This document shows positions 6,377-15,548 of a stretch of 64,000 nt of DNA, one piece after another (position 1 is the first letter of the stretch; every line of letters starts with the position of its first letter). A model generated the notes under the pieces. It worked only from the letters and a program-made list of their open reading frames with translations, had not been told where the DNA came from and did not search any database. The position numbers and the translations under genes are program-made. Origin of the DNA: Desulfovibrio sp. UCD-KL4C (lineage in GTDB: Bacteria > Desulfobacterota > Desulfovibrionia > Desulfovibrionales > Desulfovibrionaceae); assembly GCF_006210265.1 (NCBI RefSeq), contig NZ_VCNC01000002.1, positions 620,001 through 684,000 on the forward strand, written 5' to 3'.

Positions 6377-8341
6377 ATGAATTTAAAGAAACATTTAGTA
6401 ATATTTATCAGTATATTATTCATGACCGCTGCAGCCTGCCCTAATCAAGCCTATAGCGCTCAAAGACAAAACCCGAACCTTAGCACTAAGTGGAAACTAT
6501 ATAGACTAACCCCTGAAGACCAAGCTAAAACAGGAATTCAAACAGATATTTTAGCAGCTCTTATTCTCGAAACCAAGAACGGCTGGTACACATACTCACA
6601 TAATCCCGGTAAAATGGGGCAGCCTACAACATTAAAAGTAACGCTGCTTCCCCATAAAACAATTCTTTTACCCATTTATCTTGCTGGCAAACTGAAGGAT
6701 GATCCTTTCAACCCGGGTAAAAAAATAGGTGTATACCCTTCCCCTACTCCCATATTTATTCCTATTCCTTCAAATCTTAAATCTTTCACTTTGCAAGCAA
6801 AACTATCTCTACTCATGTGCTCAAAAACTGCGTGCATGCCGTTTAAGACCGACCTAAGTTTCTTAGGCATGGGAGTAGTTCCTGAAAAACTTTCTTCTGC
6901 CAGTTCCCAAAAATGGTGGCCAAAATTTTTAAAAGCTACTTCAAAAGTAAATAAGAATAAAATTTCTCTTAAAAATATTTCTGCAAAAATAAATAAAAAT
7001 GAACAAATCTTAAAAACTAAAATCAAACCAGTCCCTGCCAATAGCGCTGCAACTAAATCAAAACTGGCGCCCGTACCGCCTAAGTCTGAAACAGCTGCTG
7101 CATTTTCATTTGAATCCTTAACCCCGCAATCTTTTACCCCAGGCCTTGAAGTTTCAAACCTTACTACAGCCGTTCTTTTCGGTATTCTGGCAGGATTACT
7201 GCTGAATTTTATGCCTTGCGTCCTTCCGGTTATCAGCTTGAAGCTTTCCGCCCTGCTGGCAGGTTCTCAGAACGTAGAGGAAAAAGAACGTAAAAGACGC
7301 TTTAGAGAGCATAATCTGTTTTTTGCAATCGGTATAATACTTTACTTCGGAATCTTGAGCGGAATCTTAGGGTTAACAGGACTGGCATGGGGACAGATTT
7401 TTCAAAAACCGCCTATTGTTATCATCCTGACCGGAATAGTCTTTGCGCTGAGTTTAAGTTTATTCGGAATTTATAATCTACCGATTGTAGACCTGAAAAT
7501 CAGTACAGTAAGCTCAGGTCCGCGCAGACAAGCTTTGTTCACAGGAATACTTGCAACTCTTCTGGCTACACCTTGCAGCGGTCCTTTTTTAGGCGGAGTT
7601 CTTGGATGGGCCATGATTCAACCGCCTTATATAATCGGTAGCGTCTTTATAAGCGTCGGAGCGGGAATGGCTATACCGTATATTGCAATGGCAATCTTTC
7701 CCGGTCTTGTAAAAAAATTCCCTAAACCCGGACCATGGACAATATGGGTTGAACGCACCGCAGGTTTTTTCCTTGCAGCAACATGCATATATTTAATCAG
7801 CATTCTGCCTGAAAATATGCTCATACCCACACTTATTTTTTTATGGTTCACTGGAGTCGCTGCGTGGATGTGGGGACTTTCTTCCGGCTGTAACACCAAA
7901 TCAAGTATGATGATTTTAAGAACCGCAGCGCTTGCCATTTGTATTGCCGCCGGATTCTGGGCCAAAACTCCGCCCATAAAAACTGCCCACTGGATAAGTT
8001 TTAAGCAGGAGGACTTTGCTTCGCGAATAGGTAAAGAAGCCATGCTTGTTGAATTCACAGCCGACTGGTGTCCATCCTGTAAAGTTCTTGAGCAAACAGT
8101 TCTTACATCAAATAATCTTAATCGTTGGCAGAAAAAATATAATCTCAGTTACATAAAAGTGGATCTTACAGCCCCTGACAAAACTGCGGACGCTTTTCTA
8201 CGTGCTATGGACAGCAGATCAATCCCGCTCGCGGCCATTTTCAAAAAAGGCAGTAACAGCACAGCTCCGACAGTTATTCGGGACCTCTACACTACAAGCC
8301 AAATGGATGCAGCTTTAAAAGAAACACTTAGCGGAGATTAA
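6377..8341 (+). CDS. dsbD: Thiol:disulfide interchange protein DsbD
   Basis: 654 residues from the ATG at 6377, which has AAGGT upstream and begins a signal peptide (MNLKKHLVIFISILFMTAAA). The periplasmic N-terminal domain (about 30-180) carries the Cys pair in LLMCSKTACMPF. A low-complexity Lys/Ala linker follows. The central membrane domain, with about eight helices, has the redox Cys in NFMPCVLPV and ATPCSGPF. The C-terminal thioredoxin domain has WCPSC. It moves electrons from cytoplasmic thioredoxin to periplasmic thiol proteins such as those used in cytochrome c maturation. Its 5' region overlaps the divergent tRNA-Lys promoter. Confidence 0.93.
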   Translation: MNLKKHLVIFISILFMTAAACPNQAYSAQRQNPNLSTKWKLYRLTPEDQAKTGIQTDILAALILETKNGWYTYSHNPGKMGQPTTLKVTLLPHKTILLPIYLAGKLKDDPFNPGKKIGVYPSPTPIFIPIPSNLKSFTLQAKLSLLMCSKTACMPFKTDLSFLGMGVVPEKLSSASSQKWWPKFLKATSKVNKNKISLKNISAKINKNEQILKTKIKPVPANSAATKSKLAPVPPKSETAAAFSFESLTPQSFTPGLEVSNLTTAVLFGILAGLLLNFMPCVLPVISLKLSALLAGSQNVEEKERKRRFREHNLFFAIGIILYFGILSGILGLTGLAWGQIFQKPPIVIILTGIVFALSLSLFGIYNLPIVDLKISTVSSGPRRQALFTGILATLLATPCSGPFLGGVLGWAMIQPPYIIGSVFISVGAGMAIPYIAMAIFPGLVKKFPKPGPWTIWVERTAGFFLAATCIYLISILPENMLIPTLIFLWFTGVAAWMWGLSSGCNTKSSMMILRTAALAICIAAGFWAKTPPIKTAHWISFKQEDFASRIGKEAMLVEFTADWCPSCKVLEQTVLTSNNLNRWQKKYNLSYIKVDLTAPDKTADAFLRAMDSRSIPLAAIFKKGSNSTAPTVIRDLYTTSQMDAALKETLSGD

Positions 8342-8475
8342 ACTGAATATCTTATGACATTATTCGATATTATTATTGAGCTCTGCCCCTTTACGGGATG
8401 GACTGTGTCAGTTAAATACATTTGCTGAACTAAAATGCTTATAATTTTAAAAATGATAAATAATTAAGGATCAAT

Positions 8476-9666
8476 ATGCTTAACTTTCAATTTTTCATCC
8501 CTACCAGACTTATTTTCGGTCCCGGTAAACTTGCAGAACTTGGTACTACACCAGATCTTCCTAAAGGTAATAAAGCTCTCATAATAATCGGTGAATCTGG
8601 TGCAATGATCACCAACGGTTACCTTGATAAAGTTCAAGCCGCACTTGGTCGACAAAATGTTGCTACAATTGTTTTTGATAATATTTCTCCAAATCCGAAG
8701 TCTGATCAGATTGACGAAGCAGCTAAATTCGCCCGCGAAAAAGGTATCGATTTTATCGTTGCACTCGGCGGTGGTTCCACAATCGACGCAGCAAAAGCAA
8801 TTGCCCTGCTAACCACTAACGTTGGCAAATGCTGGGATTTCATTCAAGCCGGATCAGGCGGAGGAATCACTGCTGAAAATCCTTCCATCCCGCTTATCGC
8901 CATTCCGACCACAGCAGGAACAGGAACAGAAGCTGATCCCTGGGCGGTTATCAGCAAAAGCGGTGGCACTGAAAAGATCAGTCTCGGGAACGATTCCACT
9001 TTTCCGTTCATGTCAATCATCGACCCTGAATTAATGCTCAGCGTACCTCAGCGTACTACTGCATATACTGGAATTGATGCATTCTTCCATGCTGTCGAAA
9101 CTTTTGTTTCAACCGAGCATCAGCCGATGAGTGATATGCTAGCCCTTGAGTCAGTACATCTCATCACAAATTATCTACCAATGGCAATTGAGCAGGGAGA
9201 CAACATCGAAGCACGCACTGTTATGGCATGGGCCAGCACTGCCGCTGGAATGTGTGAAACTCTTTCCCGCTGCATCTCCCAGCATTCTCTGGAACACGCT
9301 TTAAGCGCAATGTATCCTGATCTTCCACATGGACTGGGACTTGCCAAGCTTTCACTTCCATACTTTAAGCGCCTTGTACCAGGCAGTCCTGATCGCTTTG
9401 AAGATCTCGCTATGGCAATGGGTTACGACACTTCAGAGTTTGATGAGAATCAGCGTGCTTCAGTGTTTCTGGAAGGATTACGCGCCCTGCTTGAACGTAC
9501 CGGCCTAGCTGAAGAATCACTAAAAACCTATGGCGCAAAAGAAGAAGATGTTCCGAAACTGGTAGAAATTGCTATGACCACAATGGGCAAACTTTTCGCG
9601 TTCACCCCGACAGAAATGAATCAAGACGAGCTTGAATGTATTATGTCTGAAGCAATTGCAGGGTAA
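8476..9666 (+). CDS. Iron-containing alcohol dehydrogenase
   Basis: 396 residues, the usual length for group III (Fe-dependent) alcohol dehydrogenases. The NAD(P) region ALGGGSTIDAAKAIA lies near residue 100. The metal ligands are visible as the Asp and His of GIDAFFHAVE (about 195-200) and two His in ISQHSLEHALSAMYPDLPHGLG (about 260-280). It probably oxidises primary alcohols, or reduces aldehydes, in the cytosol. Sulfate reducers carry several such enzymes and the substrate cannot be read here. It stands alone between dsbD and the AMIN-domain gene. Confidence 0.9.
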   Translation: MLNFQFFIPTRLIFGPGKLAELGTTPDLPKGNKALIIIGESGAMITNGYLDKVQAALGRQNVATIVFDNISPNPKSDQIDEAAKFAREKGIDFIVALGGGSTIDAAKAIALLTTNVGKCWDFIQAGSGGGITAENPSIPLIAIPTTAGTGTEADPWAVISKSGGTEKISLGNDSTFPFMSIIDPELMLSVPQRTTAYTGIDAFFHAVETFVSTEHQPMSDMLALESVHLITNYLPMAIEQGDNIEARTVMAWASTAAGMCETLSRCISQHSLEHALSAMYPDLPHGLGLAKLSLPYFKRLVPGSPDRFEDLAMAMGYDTSEFDENQRASVFLEGLRALLERTGLAEESLKTYGAKEEDVPKLVEIAMTTMGKLFAFTPTEMNQDELECIMSEAIAG

Positions 9667-9766
9667 TTAAATCTATTTACGAATAATTCACCGATTCCTC
9701 TTGGCAAAAGGTGTTTATTTCGCATAGTATTGAAGTTGTTTTAAATAACCGAAACTATAGTGCAGT

Positions 9767-10603
9767 ATGCCCGTCAAAAATAAAAAAATTATTCAGTGCC
9801 CATTTTGCAACAGCAACCGTCTCTATCTTAGACGCGGTTTGGTTTCTGATGCATTTATTTCGCTGCTGACATCAGTCAGATCGTTTACCTGCGGTTCGTG
9901 CAGTAGAAGTTTTCGAAAATATAACAACTATTTTACAAGCAAACAGGCTCTTATTCACATTCTGATAATACTTGCAATACTTGCCATTGCTAATCCTGAC
10001 CTGATCAATCCTAAAAATTGGTTGATGAAGGAACAGGTTGTAACAAATCAGGAAAACCCGGCAATTGAGAAGCTAAACTCTGACGCTGACGCTGATCCTG
10101 AAAAATTACTAGCAAACAATGAAACCATAGCAATTATCACGAATGGGACCATAACAACTGTCACGGCTGTAAACGGAACAACTAACGGCACTGTCGACGC
10201 AGTTCATGAAAATGCGACAGTTACGGAAGTAGGTTTCAATGCAACAGAAATAAATATGGCGGCAGCAAAAACTCCTGCCAAAACCGGACTTCAGAGCGGA
10301 AAACTTAATTCAATTTACTTTAAAAACATTAAAAAGAAAACGAGGATAAACCTTGACATGGGAGGCTCTCCGCTTTCTTACACATCCTTTTTCCTGCGTA
10401 ATCCTAATAGACTTGTTGTAGATGTTATAGGTAAATGGGAATACTTCGGTCCAACTACTTTAAGACCTGAAAATCCTATTTTTTCCAGATTCAGAATCGG
10501 AATTTATGAGAATAAATTACGCATGGTCATGGACCTGAAAGGAAACACTCCTGCTCCTACAATTTCTAAGACGGATACAGGTTTAAACATCGATGTAAAG
10601 TAA
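9767..10603 (+). CDS. Zinc-ribbon/transmembrane/AMIN-domain protein with sequon-rich linker
   Basis: 278 residues. The N-terminal zinc ribbon (CPFCNSNRLYL ... CGSCSRSF) is followed by a membrane helix (about 62-80, ALIHILIILAILAIANP). Next comes a linker rich in Asn, Thr and Ala, and a C-terminal AMIN domain (about 185-278, INLDMGGSPLSYTSFFLRNP ... VVDVIGKW). AMIN domains bind peptidoglycan or secretin partners, so the C-terminus should be periplasmic and the ribbon cytoplasmic. The linker holds six Asn-X-Thr motifs within about 50 residues, unlike anything else in the window. A terminator follows at 10643-10680. Confidence 0.75.
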   Translation: MPVKNKKIIQCPFCNSNRLYLRRGLVSDAFISLLTSVRSFTCGSCSRSFRKYNNYFTSKQALIHILIILAILAIANPDLINPKNWLMKEQVVTNQENPAIEKLNSDADADPEKLLANNETIAIITNGTITTVTAVNGTTNGTVDAVHENATVTEVGFNATEINMAAAKTPAKTGLQSGKLNSIYFKNIKKKTRINLDMGGSPLSYTSFFLRNPNRLVVDVIGKWEYFGPTTLRPENPIFSRFRIGIYENKLRMVMDLKGNTPAPTISKTDTGLNIDVK

Positions 10604-10642
10604 TTGATATAGCTGATAAAATTGAAATACTATTTAATATAA

Positions 10643-10680
10643 ATCCCCTGAAACGAACATGAACATCTGTTTCAGGGGAT
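10643..10680. terminator. Bidirectional terminator
   Basis: ATCCCCTGAAAC and GTTTCAGGGGAT form a perfect 12-bp stem with a 14-nt loop. TTTTATTTG follows on the plus strand, and the minus-strand exit is also T-rich. It separates convergent genes ending at 10603 and 10713. Confidence 0.85.
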
Positions 10681-10712
10681 TTTATTTGAATGGTAAAACT
10701 TAAGTGCGTAGA

Positions 10713-11942
10713 TCAATCAATAAAAATCATATCAAAATTATCTCCAGTAATTGATTTGGCACCATCCTTTGTAACTTCAAAAGTATTTTCCACCCCGACC
10801 ATCCCTACACCGGGAATTCCCATTTTAGGTTCCAACGCAAAGACCATTCCTTCTTCAATCGGCACATTAAAACCTTTGGCAATTGGTGGATAGCCATCAA
10901 CAGTCAGTCCTATTCCATGCCCTAAAAAAGGAACTTTGCTCTCGCCAAGCCCCATGAACCCTTCTAAATATCTGCTCTTTTCAGCTTTACTCATAACCAA
11001 TGCGTAAATATCACTAGGTAATGCCCCGGGTTTTAAATTCTCTGCTGCCAAATCCTGCATATCTTTGCAAAATGACTGCGCGTTCATAATATTGGATGAC
11101 ACGGAGTCCCTTGAACCCGACCAATAAACTTGTGTTTTATCGGTATGGTATCCCTCCATGACAAAACCGACATCAGTGGAGAGTATACTTCTATTTTCCC
11201 ATTTTTTAGTAGAGCTGCCCATAAAAGGAGAAGCAGGATGCTCACCGCGAATTCCTAAAGGGCCATTAAATGAGTTCGGATATATCCCAGACTCTCCGGC
11301 AGCAACAATCCCCAAAAACACTTCTTCCCCGAAAGCCTGCATCCGCATATGACCTTGATGACCAAGTTCAAAAAAGACGTTCCAGATAAAATGAGCTATC
11401 TCAAGTTCTGTCATTCCGGCCTGTAAAACCTCTGGCACAATATCAACAAGAGCCATATTGTGAAGCTCTCCAGCCTTACGCATTATTGCAAGTTCCCATT
11501 CAGATTTCAGCGAACGAGCAAAAGCAAGGGCTTCATCGCAAGGAACAAATTTAGTGTCGGACATTCTGGAAGTCAGCATTTCGCCGAGCTGCCACGTAAG
11601 TCCAGCGCTTTCAACACCGATAACTTTTGATAAAGGCTGGCATGCATTTTTTGCAAGCGGCACAAGATCCTTAAAAGATTTAAATGAACAAATATTTTTA
11701 ATTGAACTTTCAATACGCGCTCTTTCAACTGACCTGCGAACAAAAAGGACCGGTTCACCTTCAATTGGCAGCCAAAGAGCTCCGTTAACAATTGTTCCGG
11801 ATAAATAAAAAATCTGTAATTTAGAAAAGGCTAATAATCCGCCAGCCTCAGGAGCTGTTTGAGCTAAAAATTTTCTTGTCTTAGCCCAGCGCAATTCAAG
11901 TTCTTCTCTGGGAACAACTATATTTGTTTCAATATTGCTCAC
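10713..11942 (-). CDS. M24-family metallopeptidase (Xaa-Pro aminopeptidase-like)
   Basis: 409 residues from a GTG at 11942. I chose it because AAGGAGA lies at 11952-11958, while the ATG at 11978 has no good ribosome site. The creatinase-like N-terminal domain covers about 1-150, and the pita-bread catalytic domain follows. Metal-ligand regions are visible: Asp in STDVGFVMEGYHTDKT, His in LGHGIGLTVDG, Glu in FALEPKMG and in GVENTFEV. It probably releases N-terminal residues before proline from peptides in the cytosol. It is convergent with the AMIN-domain gene and shares its terminator. Confidence 0.85.
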   Translation of the reverse strand: MSNIETNIVVPREELELRWAKTRKFLAQTAPEAGGLLAFSKLQIFYLSGTIVNGALWLPIEGEPVLFVRRSVERARIESSIKNICSFKSFKDLVPLAKNACQPLSKVIGVESAGLTWQLGEMLTSRMSDTKFVPCDEALAFARSLKSEWELAIMRKAGELHNMALVDIVPEVLQAGMTELEIAHFIWNVFFELGHQGHMRMQAFGEEVFLGIVAAGESGIYPNSFNGPLGIRGEHPASPFMGSSTKKWENRSILSTDVGFVMEGYHTDKTQVYWSGSRDSVSSNIMNAQSFCKDMQDLAAENLKPGALPSDIYALVMSKAEKSRYLEGFMGLGESKVPFLGHGIGLTVDGYPPIAKGFNVPIEEGMVFALEPKMGIPGVGMVGVENTFEVTKDGAKSITGDNFDMIFID

Positions 11943-12131
11943 GTCTTTAAATCTCCTTATCAAAATTAAGTTACTCATGAATTACTTTTAAAATATATAC
12001 TTTTTAAAGCTGAATGAGTAACCTGAATAAAATGTTAATCACACTTAAGATTGCTAAAAAAGTGATCTTTGCAAGGTATACATCTTTGCTGTAGCATGCA
12101 CGAGCTTATTCCTCATGAGGAGAAAAGTTAT

Positions 12132-12551
12132 ATGTTATTATTTGATGAAAAAAAGTTAGCCGCGCTTTTAAGTGAGGTCAAGGTCATAGCCGTAATAGGC
12201 GCAGTGGATAAACCAGGCAGGGCGGTTGATATGGTGGGCCGCTACTTGATTGAATCAGGATATAAAGTTATCCCCGTTCATCCTAAACGTCAGGATGTTT
12301 GGGGTTTAAAAACATATAAATCAATTCTTGATATTCCGATGGCAATTGATCTTATAGATGTTTTCAGGGCTCCGGAGTTTTGCCAGAACCATGCTGAAGA
12401 ATGTTTAAAACTAAGTTCGCACCCAAAAGTTTTCTGGATGCAGCAAGGCATACAAAGCCCCGCCGCCAGAGAACTTTTAAGCGCAAAAAATATTACCGTA
12501 ATTGAAGATAGATGCATTATGGTTGACCATAAAAGGCTTATAGGCAAATAG
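12132..12551 (+). CDS. CoA-binding (YccU-type) protein
   Basis: 139 residues from the ATG at 12132, which follows GAGGAG; an earlier in-frame ATG at 12069 lacks one. It has a Rossmann-like CoA-binding fold: VIAVIGAVDKPGRAVDMVGRYLIESGYKVIPVHPK, then DVFRAPEF and a late VFWMQQGI. Family members bind CoA or nucleotides, without a proven reaction. It is the first of three tightly spaced genes (gaps of 2 and 4 bp) with the YkgJ-like and DnaJ-domain genes. Confidence 0.85.
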   Translation: MLLFDEKKLAALLSEVKVIAVIGAVDKPGRAVDMVGRYLIESGYKVIPVHPKRQDVWGLKTYKSILDIPMAIDLIDVFRAPEFCQNHAEECLKLSSHPKVFWMQQGIQSPAARELLSAKNITVIEDRCIMVDHKRLIGK

Positions 12552-12553
12552 TT

Positions 12554-12991
12554 ATGATTGAAGCGTTTGATTGCAAAAGATGCGGCCACTGCTGTCAAGG
12601 CGAAGGCGGTATCATCATGACCCAAAAAGATCGCGCAAGACTGGCGGATCACCTTGGTCTGTCAGAAGAAGAAATGATTTTAAAGTTCAGCGAAACCGTA
12701 AATGGTAAAATACGCCTTAAGAGCAAAGAAGACGGATATTGCATTTTTTTCGATGAAGGTTGCGGGGTTCACCCCGGTAGACCGGATATTTGCCGAGCAT
12801 GGCCTTTTTTCAGAGGAAATCTGATTGACAAAACAAGCTGGGAAATGATTCAGGATTACTGTCCGGGCGTTAATAAAGATGCAGGACATGAACAATTTGT
12901 TATTCAAGGCAAAAAATACATCCGCGCCGAAGGATTGCGCCAGCATGATCCTGAAGTAGCACCAAACGCACTTATTACTGAAGACGACTAA
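12554..12991 (+). CDS. YkgJ-family Cys-cluster (zinc/iron-chelating) protein
   Basis: 145 residues. The N-terminal CKRCGHCCQGEGG and the later CIFFDEGCGVHPGRPDICRAWPFF form the Cys cluster of the YkgJ/UPF0153 family, which is thought to bind Zn or an Fe-S cluster. No reaction is established for the family. The gene starts 2 bp after the CoA-binding gene and ends 4 bp before the DnaJ-domain gene, so all three are translated from one message. Confidence 0.85.
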   Translation: MIEAFDCKRCGHCCQGEGGIIMTQKDRARLADHLGLSEEEMILKFSETVNGKIRLKSKEDGYCIFFDEGCGVHPGRPDICRAWPFFRGNLIDKTSWEMIQDYCPGVNKDAGHEQFVIQGKKYIRAEGLRQHDPEVAPNALITEDD

Positions 12992-12995
12992 TCAT

Positions 12996-13814
12996 ATGAA
13001 TTTTCTGGAAGCACGGCGAATATTAGGAATTGATTCAGATGCAAAAATTGCAGACGTAAAAAAAGCGTTTCGCAAGCTGGCCTTTACAATGCACCCTGAC
13101 CTTAACCCAAGCCCGGATGCTGCACAAAAATTTCGAGAAGTTAACGAAGCTTACGTTTTTCTTAGAAACGAAATGCGCGGATCCTCAGAAAAACCGTCAT
13201 CTGCCGGAAGAGCTTCACGCAACGAACAAAAATCAACTTTTACATCCAGAGCCGAACAAAAAAATGCTTCCCCAGGTGCCGGAGCAAAAGCGTACCAGCA
13301 ACAGCAACGAACTGCGCGCGCTGAGACTAAAAACAACAATCGATATACTTCTGCCCAAAAAAGCAGGTCTTTTTACCAAAAAGAAGAAGATGTTCTTAAA
13401 GACATCCTCAATGACCCGTTTGCAAAACAGGTTTTTGAAGATATTTATCGCCAGATAGGTAAAGACAAAAATTTCAAACCTTCCTCAGGTAATGGCAAAG
13501 AACGAAAGCTGAACATGCATTGGGGTGATAAATCTTTATCAGTTGATGTTTCACGGGGTATTTTCGGCGGAATTAAATCATGGGTACGAGGACAAATGGA
13601 TGATGAACAAACAGTTTTCTTTCCCGCATCAACTCTAATCCCCGGAAGAAATGTCCGTATAACAATTCAGCAAGGTTTCCGAAAGATACCTAAAACACTT
13701 GAAATAACACTACCACGAGATTTCATTATAGGTAGGCCCATTCGCCTCAAAGGCCAAGGCAGACAACTTGGACCTGTCAAAGGTGATCTTTATTTACGTA
13801 TTCTTGCAAAATAA
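12996..13814 (+). CDS. DnaJ-domain co-chaperone, CbpA-like
   Basis: 272 residues. The J domain (1-70) has the HPD motif in FTMHPDLNP. A Ser, Ala, Gln and Asn-rich linker (about 65-125) follows, lacking the Cys-rich zinc domain of true DnaJ. A C-terminal substrate-binding-like domain (about 165-272) ends in LPRDFIIGRPIRLKGQG and GDLYLRILAK. It should stimulate an Hsp70 (DnaK) partner in the cytosol. It is third in the operon with the CoA-binding and YkgJ genes. Confidence 0.85.
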   Translation: MNFLEARRILGIDSDAKIADVKKAFRKLAFTMHPDLNPSPDAAQKFREVNEAYVFLRNEMRGSSEKPSSAGRASRNEQKSTFTSRAEQKNASPGAGAKAYQQQQRTARAETKNNNRYTSAQKSRSFYQKEEDVLKDILNDPFAKQVFEDIYRQIGKDKNFKPSSGNGKERKLNMHWGDKSLSVDVSRGIFGGIKSWVRGQMDDEQTVFFPASTLIPGRNVRITIQQGFRKIPKTLEITLPRDFIIGRPIRLKGQGRQLGPVKGDLYLRILAK

Positions 13815-14030
13815 AACACATGTTAAATTAAACTGACTGCTTAACATCCTCTCTCCTCCAAAAATAAATATATTCTATTCATCTTTTCTCTTGTTTTCCT
13901 CCGTTTTTTTTACTAGCCCCTTATATAAGGAAGGACTAAATCCTTGCTTTATGATGTTTTCACAATTAGCTATTTTGACTGTTATTTTTTAGCGGACCAA
14001 TAGATACATAAAAAAATGGGAGTCCAACTT

Positions 14031-14669
14031 ATGCTGGCCATTCTTGACTACAAGGCTGGAAATCAAACCAGTGTTCAGCGCGCTCTGAACAAATTAAGCA
14101 TTCCAAATGTAATTACTTCCGACCCGGCCGTTCTCTCCAAGGCTACCGGAATTATATTCCCGGGCGTTGGTGCAGCCGGTCAGGCTATGGACGAACTTAC
14201 CTCCGGCGGCCTAGACGAACTTTTAAAAGATTTAGTTGCACAGAAAAAACCACTCCTCGGCATCTGCGTTGGATGTCAGATCCTTCTGGACTACAGCGAA
14301 GAGAACAACACCAAAGCTCTTTCAGTAATCCCTGGAGAATGCAGACTATTCAACCCATCATGGGTAGATTACGAAGGAACTCCCATCCGTGTACCGCATA
14401 TGGGCTGGAACCAGATTGAACTGAAACAGGACTGTATCCTTTTTAAGGATATTGATCCTAATGCATATTTTTACTTTGTTCACAGTTACTATCCGGCTCC
14501 AGAAGAAAAATTTATTATCGGTGAAACAACTTACGGCCGCCCTTTCTGCTCCCTGCACGGACGCGAAGGACTATGGGCTGTGCAGTTCCATCCTGAAAAA
14601 AGCGGAACACCGGGCCTAAAACTTCTTTCCAATTTTTACGAATACTGCAAGGAGACTTCCGATGCTTAG
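14031..14669 (+). CDS. hisH: Imidazole glycerol phosphate synthase, glutaminase subunit HisH
   Basis: 212 residues from the ATG at 14031, which has GGGAG 9 nt upstream. It is a class I glutamine amidotransferase: nucleophilic Cys in LLGICVGCQ, oxyanion region [11 protein letters not shown], catalytic His in VQFHPEKSG. The PHMGWNQI and YFYFVHSYY blocks are typical of HisH. It supplies ammonia to HisF to form IGP and AICAR in histidine synthesis. The end overlaps hisF by 8 bp, so the two are translationally coupled. No other his genes are nearby. Confidence 0.93.
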   Translation: MLAILDYKAGNQTSVQRALNKLSIPNVITSDPAVLSKATGIIFPGVGAAGQAMDELTSGGLDELLKDLVAQKKPLLGICVGCQILLDYSEENNTKALSVIPGECRLFNPSWVDYEGTPIRVPHMGWNQIELKQDCILFKDIDPNAYFYFVHSYYPAPEEKFIIGETTYGRPFCSLHGREGLWAVQFHPEKSGTPGLKLLSNFYEYCKETSDA

Positions 14670-15441
14670 CAAACGAGTCATACCCTGTCTGGATGTGCGC
14701 AACGGGATCCTTACGAAAGGCGTAAAATTCAAAGATAATGTTGATATCGGCGATCCTGTTGCAACAGCTAAAATGTATTATGAGCAAGGTGCTGATGAAA
14801 TCGTATTCTATGACATTACCGCTTCTTCTGAAGGACGCGGAATTTTTCTTGATGTTGTAGAACGCGTTGCTTCTGAAATTTTCATTCCCTTCTCTGTCGG
14901 CGGCGGAATTAACTCTGTTGAAGACATGCGAGCTGTACTTTTGGCCGGAGCAGAAAAAGTATCCGTTAACTCCGGTGCTGTAAAAAACCCGGACATTATC
15001 AGTCAGGGTGCAGCCGCTTTCGGAGCGCAATGCATCGTAGTGGGAATGGATGTTAAAAGAGTTCCTAAGTCAGAACTAATTCCTTCAGGATTTGAGATTG
15101 TCATCAACGGCGGACGCAAATTCATGGGCATAGACGCTCTTGACTGGGCGAAAACCTGTGAAGCGCTCGGAGCCGGTGAAATCTGCCTAAACTCAATTGA
15201 CGCAGATGGAACAAAAGACGGATACGATCTTGAACTTACCAAGCTCATATCCGAAAGCGTCACTGTTCCTGTAATCGCATCAGGCGGTGCTGGACAACCT
15301 CAGCATATGGTTGATGCTGTAACGGAAGGACGCGCATCCGCAGCACTTATCGCTTCCATTGTCCATTATGGAGAATACACTCTACCTCAGCTGAAAGAAT
15401 ACATGTCCTCAAAAGGCGTTAAAACTCGCAGCACTTGGTAG
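14662..15441 (+). CDS. hisF: Imidazole glycerol phosphate synthase, cyclase subunit HisF
   Basis: 259 residues, normal length. It is a beta/alpha barrel: the N-terminal catalytic Asp lies in [12 protein letters not shown], the second catalytic Asp in VVGMDVKR, and phosphate-binding loops are GGGINS and [11 protein letters not shown]. It uses ammonia from HisH and PRFAR to make IGP and AICAR. It overlaps hisH and ends before a strong terminator at 15463-15508. Confidence 0.95.
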   Translation: MLSKRVIPCLDVRNGILTKGVKFKDNVDIGDPVATAKMYYEQGADEIVFYDITASSEGRGIFLDVVERVASEIFIPFSVGGGINSVEDMRAVLLAGAEKVSVNSGAVKNPDIISQGAAAFGAQCIVVGMDVKRVPKSELIPSGFEIVINGGRKFMGIDALDWAKTCEALGAGEICLNSIDADGTKDGYDLELTKLISESVTVPVIASGGAGQPQHMVDAVTEGRASAALIASIVHYGEYTLPQLKEYMSSKGVKTRSTW

Positions 15442-15462
15442 CAGCTTTTATAATTTGATAAT

Positions 15463-15508
15463 AAAAAATCCCCCCTGCCAATCAACTTAATTGGTAGGGG
15501 GATTTTTT
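15463..15508. terminator. Bidirectional terminator after hisHF
   Basis: A long stem, AAAAAATCCCCC...TGCCAAT with its complement ATTGGTAGGGGGATTTTTT, with A and T tracts on both sides so that it can end transcription both ways. It lies between convergent hisF and the GT4 gene. Confidence 0.9.
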
Positions 15509-15548
15509 ATGAAGTATAAAATTAACGTATACACAGTTTATAAACGTA

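Noticed and set aside
7627-8058. 143-residue minus-strand frame
   Set aside because: Shadow of the membrane part of dsbD.
11625-11665. TGGCATGC...TTGC sigma-54-like match
   Set aside because: Spacing between GG and GC is 12 rather than 10, and it is inside the M24 peptidase gene.
14515-15030. 171-residue minus-strand frame
   Set aside because: Antisense to the hisH/hisF junction, both of which are certain.
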